From: Planctomycetota bacterium
GTDB lineage: Bacteria > Planctomycetota > UBA1135
Direction: 5' to 3'
Assembly: GCA_014382465.1 (NCBI GenBank)
Contig: JACNJP010000312.1
Location: forward strand, 1 to 6,623
Length of the DNA: 6,623 nucleotides
Position 1 is the first letter of the stretch; each line of letters starts with the position of its first letter. This document shows positions 1 to 6,623 of the stretch, piece by piece. Position numbers and translations under genes: made by a program. The notes under the pieces are model-generated. The model had not been told where the DNA came from and made no database searches. It saw only the letters and a list, made by a program, of their open reading frames with translations.

Positions 1-986
1 ACGGTTACTGCGGCGCACGGAGCGCCTGCCTCGAGGGTCAGCCCGCGCACGCTGGCGCTTTCAGTGAGACGGAGGGTCAGCTCGTCCTCGGGTGCTTCAT
101 GGCCGCGGGCGAGGGACCACAGCACGGGGGAATAGCCGGGTTTACGAACCCACAACAGCGCTTCGTTCCAAGGGCCGATCGCCAGGCGAAAGCGGCCATC
201 CGGGCCGGTCGAGACGAGTGTCCTCGGGACGCGGAAGCCGGGCTCCCGCTCGGACTCCCGGTCCATCGCGAGGCCCTCCTCGAAGTGGCGGCGGTCCGAC
301 CAGACGCTGATCTCAGAGCCAGGGACAGGCCGGCCGCTCCGGTCCTCGACGACGCGGCCGAACAGGACTAGGTTTGCCCGATGGTCCACCTCGATCACCA
401 GCGACCTGCGCTCGCCGGGCGCCAGACCGGACATGTCGACGGAGGTGGTCCGCACGGTTTCGGAACCCTGGACATGGACGGAGAAGGGGACCGAGGGGGG
501 AGGGGAGACTCGGACGAGCCCCATCTCGTCCGTGTCGAGGTCGGTCGCCGAGTCTCCGGCAGAGCCCGCCGATGGAGCAGCGAATCCTCCCTTGTCGCCG
601 TAACGCTTCCCCCAGCCCATTGCCTCCAGCCAATCCAAGAGAGCGTCCATCTGGGATACGTCACCGCTCTCGGGCCAGAATCCGATCCGTACGCCGGGAA
701 CGGGCGCGCCGTCGTCCTGAGATACCAGGGCGACCGTGAGGAGGGTGGCTTCCGACGACAGAGGGAGGCTCGACTCGGCCACCGGGGGGTCGGAGTCCGG
801 CACCGGCTGGCGCTGGACTCGGTTTCGAGGGGCTGCCCCGGGCGCCTCGGCTGGGCCGGAGCGGGTTCCCGCTGGGGCGGGGTCCGTCGCGCGAGGACCC
901 GCGTCGGGTCTGGTCCCGAGTAGGAAAGCGGCTGCCGCGAGCGCAACCAGGACGGCCAGGAAGACGAGGAGCCGGCGGTCGAGCAT
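1..986 (-). CDS. Membrane-anchored protein with tandem carboxypeptidase-regulatory-like domains (3' end outside window)
   Basis: The reading frame is open from the ATG at 986 to the left window edge with no stop, giving 328 codons plus two bases, so the C-terminus is missing. The N-terminus has Asp-Arg-Arg, then a hydrophobic stretch at about residues 6-23 (signal peptide or signal anchor), then a Pro/Ala-rich linker to about residue 78. Two beta-sandwich-like repeats follow, at about 80-200 and 203-315. Each carries the family signature of a Gly-x-Pro-Val-Pro-Gly turn (GAPVPG near 93-98, GRPVPGSEI in the second) and, in the second, a TGPDGRFRL turn. A third repeat may begin at the edge. This matches carboxypeptidase regulatory-like domains of secreted bacterial proteins, used as structural or binding modules. 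The substrate is unknown. The start is supported by GGAGGG eight bases upstream. The gene lies 64 bases downstream of the TlpA-like gene. No enzyme domain is visible in the part seen. Confidence 0.75.
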   Translation of the reverse strand, partial: MLDRRLLVFLAVLVALAAAAFLLGTRPDAGPRATDPAPAGTRSGPAEAPGAAPRNRVQRQPVPDSDPPVAESSLPLSSEATLLTVALVSQDDGAPVPGVRIGFWPESGDVSQMDALLDWLEAMGWGKRYGDKGGFAAPSAGSAGDSATDLDTDEMGLVRVSPPPSVPFSVHVQGSETVRTTSVDMSGLAPGERRSLVIEVDHRANLVLFGRVVEDRSGRPVPGSEISVWSDRRHFEEGLAMDRESEREPGFRVPRTLVSTGPDGRFRLAIGPWNEALLWVRKPGYSPVLWSLARGHEAPEDELTLRLTESASVRGLTLEAGAPCAAVT

Positions 987-994
987 GGAAGAGA

Positions 995-1000
995 CCCTCC
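995..1000 (-). promoter_or_regulatory. Ribosome binding site GGAGGG
   Basis: On the minus strand GGAGGG ends eight bases before the ATG at 986. It is the only start in the window with a clear Shine-Dalgarno match, and it decides the start of the carboxypeptidase-regulatory-like protein. Confidence 0.7.
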
Positions 1001-1014
1001 CTGAAAGGCAATGG

Positions 1015-1043
1015 ACCCTATGTGGGTACGACCGGTCCGGCAA
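1015..1043 (-). promoter_or_regulatory. Putative sigma-70-type promoter for the carboxypeptidase-regulatory-like gene
   Basis: On the minus strand TTGCCG (1043-1038, 4 of 6 to TTGACA) is followed after exactly 17 bases by TAGGGT (1020-1015, TANNNT type). Transcription would begin some 20-25 bases before the ATG at 986, leaving room for the GGAGGG ribosome site. This suggests the gene can be expressed apart from the upstream TlpA-like gene. The match is moderate and unverified. Confidence 0.4.
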
Positions 1044-1050
1044 CGGAGCT

Positions 1051-2298
1051 TCACTCCGCCAGGAGCAGTTCCTCGATGAGCTCCACGTAGCGCTCCCGCA
1101 GGCGCTGGTGCTCCTCCCCGGTCGCCGGCCCGGCGAAGCCGGTGTGGATGGCGCGGACGGCGCCGTCGCGGTCGAGGAAGACGGCGGTGGGGTAGGCCTT
1201 GATCCGCTTCAGCGCCGGGAATGCGGCGGCCGCGGCCCCCTTGTCGGCGGTGCCGGCGAGAAGCAGCGGGTAGCCGATGCCGTGCCGGTCGCGGAAGCGC
1301 CGGAGCTGCCCCAGGTCACGCTCCCGCTCGCCGGTGAGTTCGAAGCCGAGGCCGACGATGCGCAGGCCGCGGTCGCGGTAGCGGCGGTCGAGCTCGGCCA
1401 TGAGCCGCGCCTCGTCGTTGCAGTTCGGGCACCACGAGCCGAACACGATCAGGACCCGCGGCTGGCCGGCCCAGGCCGGGTCGTCGAGCGAGCGTAGCCC
1501 GCCGTCGAGACCGTGGTAGCGGAGCTCGCCGAGGTCGACCTCCGGATCCCATGCGGCGGCGCCGAAGCCATCGTCGAGGGTCGCGGCGGGATCGGCCTCG
1601 GCGGTCCACCCCTCGTGCCAGCTCTCCCGCGACCAGAAGTCGCCGCTCAGGCCGCCGAAGGGGTCGCGTTCGGCGGTGAACAGGAAGGCGTGGGCGCCGT
1701 CGAAGCAGCTCAGCCGCAGCAGCGGCGGGTCCCAGCGGCCGGCGAGGTAGCGGTAGTCGCCGAGGGTGGTCTGGAAGGTGCCGACGAGGTTGACGCCCGG
1801 GCCGGCCGAGGGCTCGATTGCGGGGCGGAAGACGGCCACCGCCGGATCGGCTGAGGACTCGAAGCGGACCGCCCAGCGGCCCGGCAGCCCCGGCGCCGGC
1901 TCGGCGGCCGCCGGCGGGAAGCGCGGCGCCGGCCCGGCCGCGGCGTGGAAGGGCATCCGAGTCCACTCGCTGGCCGAGCGCCGCTTGCGCCATTCCCCGT
2001 CGAGCCGGTCGCCCGCCGACGACAGCTTGGCGCTGACCACGGAGTCGTAGTGCGGCATCGAGAGGCTCAGCTCTCCATGGTCCAGCTCGACCGCCGGGAT
2101 GAGGATGCGCTCGGGGCCGTTGATCCACCACCCGGTCAGGTGGTCGCCGTCGCGCCCGAGCTCCAGCCCGAAGGGGAGATCGCCGCCGGGGCAATCGAGC
2201 CAGGCGCGCCAGCGGCCGAGCCGCGGCGAGGGATCTTGGAATTCGGGCGGCAAGGCCGGCGCGCCGGCGAGCAGGGCGAGCAGCAAGGAGACGGCCAT
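1051..2298 (-). CDS. Secreted TlpA-like thiol:disulfide oxidoreductase with duplicated N-terminal beta-rich region
   Basis: The product is 415 residues. Residues 1-16 form a short hydrophobic signal-like segment, although its n-region has no Lys or Arg. The C-terminal part (about 251-415) is a TlpA/redoxin thioredoxin fold. It has a beta strand (VLIVFGSW), the redox motif Trp289-Cys290-Pro-Asn-Cys293, and the cis-proline loop Tyr369-Pro370-Thr371 followed by AVFLDRDG. Proteins of this family reduce or exchange disulfides outside the cytoplasm, often for cytochrome c maturation or envelope redox repair; the partner here cannot be told. Residues 28-119 and 140-236 look like two copies of one beta-rich unit: each starts Gly-Arg-Trp and ends with a Gly-(Glu/Asp)-(Trp/Phe)-type strand followed by a Trp-containing stretch. 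An in-frame TAG five codons upstream of the ATG at 2298 leaves no earlier start. There is no Shine-Dalgarno sequence. The gene is divergent from the methyltransferase gene 57 bases away. Confidence 0.88.
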   Translation of the reverse strand: MAVSLLLALLAGAPALPPEFQDPSPRLGRWRAWLDCPGGDLPFGLELGRDGDHLTGWWINGPERILIPAVELDHGELSLSMPHYDSVVSAKLSSAGDRLDGEWRKRRSASEWTRMPFHAAAGPAPRFPPAAAEPAPGLPGRWAVRFESSADPAVAVFRPAIEPSAGPGVNLVGTFQTTLGDYRYLAGRWDPPLLRLSCFDGAHAFLFTAERDPFGGLSGDFWSRESWHEGWTAEADPAATLDDGFGAAAWDPEVDLGELRYHGLDGGLRSLDDPAWAGQPRVLIVFGSWCPNCNDEARLMAELDRRYRDRGLRIVGLGFELTGERERDLGQLRRFRDRHGIGYPLLLAGTADKGAAAAAFPALKRIKAYPTAVFLDRDGAVRAIHTGFAGPATGEEHQRLRERYVELIEELLLAE

Positions 2299-2304
2299 GG
2301 GGCC

Positions 2305-2310
2305 ATTCTG
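2305..2310 (-). promoter_or_regulatory. -10-like hexamer of the TlpA-like gene
   Basis: CAGAAT on the minus strand ends six bases before the ATG at 2298. A start of transcription 6-7 bases downstream would give a leaderless or nearly leaderless message, in keeping with the missing ribosome site. I see no convincing -35 at 16-18 bases. This is inferred from position and sequence only. Confidence 0.3.
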
Positions 2311-2343
2311 CCGCTACCCCTCCCCGGAACCAGGGATTCCGAG

Positions 2344-2349
2344 TAGGCT
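2344..2349 (+). promoter_or_regulatory. -10-like hexamer of the methyltransferase gene
   Basis: TAGGCT (TANNNT type) ends six bases before the ATG at 2356, the same spacing as the opposite-facing hexamer at 2305-2310. No Shine-Dalgarno and no clear -35 are present. Just upstream, CGGAA (2325-2329) and TTCCG (2337-2341) form a short inverted repeat that could be an operator, but five base pairs is weak evidence. Confidence 0.3.
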
Positions 2350-2355
2350 CGATCC

Positions 2356-2916
2356 ATGGCGGATGCCGCCACCGAGACCGATTTCGGAACCGAGCCCGAG
2401 GCCCTGCTGCGCGAGCGGGTCCAGTGGCTCGACCCGGTGCGGCCGGTGCTCGATGTCGGCGCCGGCGTCGGCCGCAACCTGATCTGGCTGGCGCGCCAGG
2501 GATTCCGCGGCCACGCGATCGAGGCCGATCCCGATGTGGCTGCCCGCCTGGAAGCCGATGCCGCCGGCCTGCCGCTGGCGGTCTACCGCTGCCCCTTCCA
2601 GGTCTTCGAACCGGTCGAGCGCTACGGCGCGGTGCTGGTGTTCGGCCTGCTGCCGCTGCTCCGGCGTGACGAGCGCGATGCCCTGCTGTCCTTGCTGCCG
2701 CGGTGGACCGTCGCCGGAGGGCTGGTGTTCCTGACCGGCTTCACCGACCGCCTCGATCCCGGCCGCTGGCCCGGCGAGCTGGCCCCCGGTGAGATCTGCG
2801 AGCTGCTGCCGGACGCCGAGCTGCTCCACCACGAGGAGGAGATCGGCCCGGAGCACCGGCACGGCGACGGGCCTGCGCACCGCCACGCCTGGGCGCGCGC
2901 GGTGCTGCGGTTGTGA
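2356..2916 (+). CDS. TehB-like class I SAM-dependent methyltransferase
   Basis: The product is 186 residues, short for the superfamily but normal for the TehB-like group. SAM-binding motif I is residues 31-41 (VLDVGAGVGRN), and Glu56 and Asp58 are placed after strand 2 where an acidic residue contacts the SAM ribose. A strand/helix pair at about 90-115 (YGAVLVFGLLPLL) fits motif IV and its following helix, and 117-130 (WTVAGGLVFLTGF) fits the 'GG-hhh' strand. The C-terminus is His-rich (His158, 159, 167, 169, 175, 177), an arrangement I associate with TehB-like proteins. The substrate is unknown: relatives act on small molecules, including tellurite or thiol compounds. It is probably cytoplasmic, with no signal peptide. 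It is divergent from the TlpA-like gene, and a strong stem-loop begins six bases after the stop, so it is probably monocistronic. Confidence 0.82.
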   Translation: MADAATETDFGTEPEALLRERVQWLDPVRPVLDVGAGVGRNLIWLARQGFRGHAIEADPDVAARLEADAAGLPLAVYRCPFQVFEPVERYGAVLVFGLLPLLRRDERDALLSLLPRWTVAGGLVFLTGFTDRLDPGRWPGELAPGEICELLPDAELLHHEEEIGPEHRHGDGPAHRHAWARAVLRL

Positions 2917-2922
2917 GCGTCT

Positions 2923-2970
2923 CCCGCCGGGCTCGATCCTCGTTCCCCCTTGGATCTGAAGCCCGGCGGG
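2923..2970 (+). terminator. Strong stem-loop after the methyltransferase gene, probable terminator
   Basis: CCCGCCGGGC (2923-2932) is exactly complementary to GCCCGGCGGG (2961-2970). Pairing continues inward through TC/GA and GATCC (2935-2939) with GGATC (2952-2956), with only two single-base bulges (T2957 and A2960) and a 12-base loop. That is about 17 base pairs. The hairpin starts six bases after the stop codon. The following bases (CCGCTGTTTCC) hold only three Ts in a row, so it is not a textbook intrinsic terminator. It could instead act as an RNA 3'-end stabiliser or a Rho-linked end. Confidence 0.5.
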
Positions 2971-3020
2971 CCGCTGTTTCCGTCTCCATCCTCCTACCCA
3001 AGAGTCGAATGCAGTCGCGA

Positions 3021-3052
3021 TTCGTCCCGGTTCACAGAGGCAGACGAACCGG
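3021..3052. repeat. Overlapping inverted repeats upstream of hutU
   Basis: CCGGTTC (3027-3033) and GAACCGG (3046-3052) form a perfect 7-base inverted repeat with a 12-base spacer. Overlapping it, TTCGTC (3021-3026) pairs with GACGAA (3043-3048). The two pairings exclude each other. The site is about 80-110 bases before the hutU start and might be a regulator binding site. It does not resemble the A+T-rich HutC operator known from proteobacteria. In G+C-rich DNA such repeats can arise by chance. Confidence 0.25.
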
Positions 3053-3118
3053 CCCCGAAACGGTTACGCGGGTATTTTCGGCTCTCCCGCGCCGGCCCGA
3101 GGATCGGCCCGGCAGGGC

Positions 3119-3124
3119 TAGAAT
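3119..3124 (+). promoter_or_regulatory. -10-like hexamer of hutU
   Basis: TAGAAT (5 of 6 to TATAAT) lies nine bases before the ATG at 3134. No Shine-Dalgarno lies between it and the start. The bases 17 upstream (CCCGAG) do not look like a -35. If used, the message would start within a few bases of the ATG. The evidence is sequence match and the recurrence of this layout before other genes in the window. Confidence 0.35.
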
Positions 3125-3133
3125 GCGCCTTCC

Positions 3134-4813
<1,680 letters not shown>

Positions 4814-4859
4814 AGCGTTCGGGCGCGGCGCGAGGCATCCCCACAAGGACAGCCGGATC

Positions 4860-4886
4860 CTGCCGGCACAGCCGTCATTCCGGCAG
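4860..4886. terminator. Possible weak stem-loop between convergent hutU and abiEii
   Basis: CTGCCGG (4860-4866) and CCGGCAG (4880-4886) form a perfect 7-base inverted repeat with a 13-base loop, placed at the junction of the two convergent genes and overlapping the last codons of abiEii. No T-tract follows on either strand. It may act as a shared 3'-end structure, but it could also be chance in G+C-rich DNA. Confidence 0.25.
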
Positions 4887-5669
4887 CCTCGAGACCAGCT
4901 CTCGCGCCACCCGCTCGACGGCGGCATCGAAATCGAACCGCTGTCCGCTCGCGAGCAGCGGCCGCACGTCCCCCCGGAAGCCGGGGTGCTCGGCCTTCCG
5001 CATCAGGTTGGTCGCGTAGTCCTCGCGTCCGACCGGCGTCCCGCCTGCAGCCATGTAGCGGCCGAAGCAATCCACCACCCGCTCGGGTCGGACCAGCCCG
5101 CGGTCCAGGGCCAGCCAGAGATCGAAGAGATCGCGGCCCTTGCGGCGCTGGTAGAGGGCTCGCATCTTGGTGCCGAGCAGCTCATCCGCGCCGTAGCTGA
5201 GGACCATCGCCTGGCCCGAGAACCACGGGTTGGAGACCTGGAAGGCGGCCGGCGCGAGCTCGTGGACGGAGAAGTGCTCGCGGGTGTTGATCTCGATCTT
5301 CAGCCGCAGCGGTCTCACCGGCAAGCTCTCCGACTGGAATCGGTAGGCGAGGGTGACGCCGCCCCGGCCCTGCTTGTAGCGGGCCTCGCCGAGCCAGGGA
5401 TCGAGGCTTCCGCGGATGCGGTCCAGGCAGTCCCCGATCGGCTCCGGCCTCCTCTGCACCAGGTCGATGTCCTCGGAATAGCGGGCCGGAGGAACGAGGA
5501 GGAGCTTCTGCAGGGCGGTTCCGCCTCGCAGGACCAGGTTGGATTCCTGGCCGGAATTCGGGAACAGCTCGACGAGGGCGCGGGAGAGCACCAGGTCCTG
5601 CTCGACCTGACCGTCGTCCGCCCACGGAACGGTCTGCCGCCAGGCGGTGATCTGGGCGCGCGGAATCAC
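4875..5669 (-). CDS. abiEii: AbiEii-family nucleotidyltransferase toxin (type IV toxin-antitoxin)
   Basis: The product is 264 residues from a GTG start at 5669 and belongs to the AbiEii/DUF1814 nucleotidyltransferase-fold toxins. Motif I is Gly49-Gly50-Thr-Ala-Leu-x-Lys followed by SEDIDL with Asp67 and Asp69, the metal-binding pair of the pol-beta-like superfamily. KIEIN follows at 124-128. The family's typical ELLGTKMRALYQRRKGRDLFDLW runs over 163-185, containing a basic cluster and the conserved RDLxDLW. All these elements are intact, so it should be active. Characterised members act as nucleotidyltransferases that modify RNA (tRNA for the related MenT toxins) and halt growth, giving abortive infection. 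The frame is open for a further 567 bases upstream without a stop, but that region encodes AbiEi in another frame. The GTG sharing four bases (GTGA) with the abiEi stop is the natural start and implies translational coupling. It is convergent with hutU, with a 61-base gap. Confidence 0.92.
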   Translation of the reverse strand: MIPRAQITAWRQTVPWADDGQVEQDLVLSRALVELFPNSGQESNLVLRGGTALQKLLLVPPARYSEDIDLVQRRPEPIGDCLDRIRGSLDPWLGEARYKQGRGGVTLAYRFQSESLPVRPLRLKIEINTREHFSVHELAPAAFQVSNPWFSGQAMVLSYGADELLGTKMRALYQRRKGRDLFDLWLALDRGLVRPERVVDCFGRYMAAGGTPVGREDYATNLMRKAEHPGFRGDVRPLLASGQRFDFDAAVERVARELVSRLPE

Positions 5670-6475
5670 AGGTCCGGCTGCAGCTCGTGATTGGGCACGA
5701 CCGCCCAGACCGGATCCGGCGGCCGGTCGCCGGCGGGCTGCTTCGGCGCCAGGAGGACGCGCCGGCGCCGCAAAGAGGTCACGTGCTCGGCGAGGGGCGC
5801 GACGAGCTCGCCGAAGCCCAGTTGTTCGAGCAGATAGCCGAGCCGCCGGGCGTCCGCCTGGCTCGCGGCCTCCGCGGCGCGGACGAGTTCGGCGGGGTCC
5901 AGGACCTCCGCCAACTCGGTCAGCACGGTGGCGACGTGGTCCAGGTGGCCGCAGGCCTCGGGATGACGCACCAGGTCGAACGCCGTCGCCTCGGCGCTGG
6001 CCAGCACGAAGTGGCCGGTGTCGGTCTTGCGGCTCACCACCGGCACCCGCGCGAGCTTGCGGTTGCGGGTGAACTCGAGGCGCTGCCGGCCGGTCGCAAT
6101 CGGGCGAACCGGTTCGGCGGTCACGACCTGGAAGACCTGCGGCTGCTGGTGCGCGGCGCCGTGGTAAGCGGCGGCGGTGAGCAGACCGACGTAGTAGGCA
6201 TGGCCGAGGTGAGCCATCAGGTCGTCCACGAACCAAGCGGCGGGCGGGGCGCCGGCCGAGCGGTACTCCACCGGCACGATGACGTAGAAGCCCCGCCGCG
6301 GACTGGCCAGGCGGTTCTGGGCCTTGAGCCGTGCCAGGGAGGCGGCCAGGCTGGCCTCGGACCGGGCGCCGGCCTGCCGGGCCTCGGCCAGGCTGAAGGT
6401 GTAGCGCCCCACCCCCTGGAGTCGGTCGAGGTAAGCAGGAATCCGAGACGGCGCTTGCGGGTCGTTGACGTCCAT
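5666..6475 (-). CDS. abiEi: AbiEi-family antitoxin with N-terminal winged-helix domain
   Basis: The product is 269 residues from the ATG at 6475. Residues about 10-71 are a winged-helix DNA-binding domain: helix AYLDRLQGVGRYTF, recognition region SEASLAASLARLKAQNRL, then the wing SPRRGFYVIVPVEY. About 80-120 (including AYYVGLLTAAAYHGA, QPQVFQVVT) is the typical AbiEi segment that follows, and the C-terminal half is the antitoxin part. Known AbiEi proteins repress their own operon through inverted repeats and neutralise AbiEii without stable binding (type IV). An ATG at 6580 in the same frame would add 35 Pro-rich residues unlike the family and would place the promoter and palindrome inside the gene, so I reject it. 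There is no Shine-Dalgarno before 6475. The 4-base overlap with abiEii shows a two-gene operon, antitoxin first. Confidence 0.9.
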   Translation of the reverse strand: MDVNDPQAPSRIPAYLDRLQGVGRYTFSLAEARQAGARSEASLAASLARLKAQNRLASPRRGFYVIVPVEYRSAGAPPAAWFVDDLMAHLGHAYYVGLLTAAAYHGAAHQQPQVFQVVTAEPVRPIATGRQRLEFTRNRKLARVPVVSRKTDTGHFVLASAEATAFDLVRHPEACGHLDHVATVLTELAEVLDPAELVRAAEAASQADARRLGYLLEQLGFGELVAPLAEHVTSLRRRRVLLAPKQPAGDRPPDPVWAVVPNHELQPDL

Positions 6476-6484
6476 TTTGGAATC

Positions 6485-6499
6485 AAAACATAATGTTTT
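6485..6499. promoter_or_regulatory. Perfect palindrome, probable AbiEi operator
   Basis: AAAACAT (6485-6491), one central base, and ATGTTTT (6493-6499) form a perfect 15-base palindrome. It covers the -10 of the abiEi promoter and ends ten bases before the ATG at 6475. A wider symmetric pair, TTTTGG (6475-6480) and CCAAAA (6516-6521), brackets it. Since AbiEi antitoxins are known to autorepress through inverted repeats at their promoter, this is the likely target. The assignment is inferred from position, not from a known consensus. Confidence 0.5.
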
Positions 6500-6515
6500 T
6501 TGTGGTGTTCTGCAA
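6487..6515 (-). promoter_or_regulatory. Putative abiEi-abiEii operon promoter
   Basis: On the minus strand TTGCAG (6515-6510) and TATGTT (6492-6487, 4 of 6 to TATAAT) are separated by exactly 17 bases. The -10 ends 11 bases before the ATG at 6475, so the leader would be about four bases or none. It lies in a distinctly A+T-rich island (about 6473-6523) unlike the rest of the window and overlaps the palindrome at 6485-6499. Confidence 0.5.
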
Positions 6516-6583
6516 CCAAAAAGGGCATTCCCAGAGAGAATCCGCCAAGGAGGGGGCCGTGGGCCGGGTGGTAACGGCAAGTA

Positions 6584-6618
6584 GAAAAGGGACCTCTGCG
6601 GCCCTCTGAAAAGGGACC
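6584..6618. repeat. Two copies of an 11-base direct repeat at the right edge
   Basis: GAAAAGGGACC occurs at 6584-6594 and again at 6608-6618, a 24-base period. Between them CCTCTG is also repeated (6593-6598 and 6603-6608). The stretch 6540-6623 has no supported gene. Repeats of the AAAAGGGAC type remind me of extragenic repeats that flank IS200-like (REP-associated) transposases in G+C-rich genomes, but no transposase is in view. The array may continue past the window edge. Confidence 0.4.
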
Positions 6619-6623
6619 CCCTG

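Noticed and set aside
395..1054. A 219-residue minus-strand frame and other overlapping frames in 92-1497
   Set aside because: Their composition is dominated by Arg, Pro and Ser with no domain-like pattern. The frame starting at 986 gives signal anchor, linker and repeat domains and has a ribosome site.
4875..6236. A 453-residue frame extending abiEii upstream through abiEi
   Set aside because: The extra part is Arg/Pro/Ala-rich low-complexity translation of abiEi in a shifted frame. The GTG at 5669 overlapping the abiEi stop is the natural start.
5647..6493. Plus-strand frames of 141 and 268 residues opposite abiEi
   Set aside because: They are shadows of abiEi, with no recognisable motif or ribosome site, and run antisense to a well-supported gene.
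6476..6580. A 35-residue N-terminal extension of AbiEi from the ATG at 6580
   Set aside because: The extension is Pro-rich and unlike the family. It would bury the A+T-rich promoter and palindrome inside the coding region.
6584..6618. A CRISPR array suggested by the 24-base-spaced repeats
   Set aside because: The repeat unit is only 11 bases, the spacer 13 bases, just two copies are visible and there are no cas genes. This does not fit CRISPR dimensions.

Overview
This is a G+C-rich bacterial window with six protein-coding genes. Five are complete and one is cut by the left edge. The long open antisense frames, a Planctomycetes/Acidobacteriota-like mix of secreted TlpA and carboxypeptidase-regulatory-like proteins, and the absence of Shine-Dalgarno sequences before most starts suggest a high-G+C environmental bacterium. 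An Acidobacteriota-type genome is a reasonable guess, but nothing here fixes the taxon.

Layout, left to right. (1) Positions 1-2298, minus strand: a membrane-anchored or secreted protein built from tandem carboxypeptidase-regulatory-like beta-sandwich domains (partial). Upstream of it and pointing the same way lies a secreted TlpA-type thioredoxin-fold protein whose N-terminal half looks like a duplicated beta-rich domain. The 64-base gap between them carries a plausible separate promoter and a good ribosome binding site. (2) Positions 2299-2355: a 57-base divergent region with a -10-like hexamer six bases before each start codon. (3) Positions 2356-2916, plus strand: a small TehB-like class I SAM methyltransferase, followed closely by a strong stem-loop. 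(4) Positions 3134-4813, plus strand: a full-length urocanate hydratase (hutU) standing without other histidine-utilisation genes in view. (5) Positions 4875-6475, minus strand, convergent with hutU: a complete two-gene type IV toxin-antitoxin / abortive-infection module. It consists of the AbiEi antitoxin with a winged-helix N-terminus and the AbiEii nucleotidyltransferase toxin, coupled by a 4-base GTGA overlap. Its promoter is a sharply A+T-rich island whose -10 lies inside a perfect 15-base palindrome. (6) Positions 6540-6623: non-coding sequence ending in two copies of an 11-base direct repeat, possibly the edge of a repetitive or mobile element.

The AbiE pair is the accessory, defence-related part of the window. 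The rest looks like ordinary housekeeping or envelope genes. I found no clear evidence of an undescribed system. The most useful leads are the AbiE operator, the edge repeats, the recurring -10-next-to-ATG arrangement and the duplicated N-terminal domain of the TlpA protein. No CRISPR array, tRNA, rRNA or transposase gene was seen, and no gene-free stretch exceeds 300 bases.
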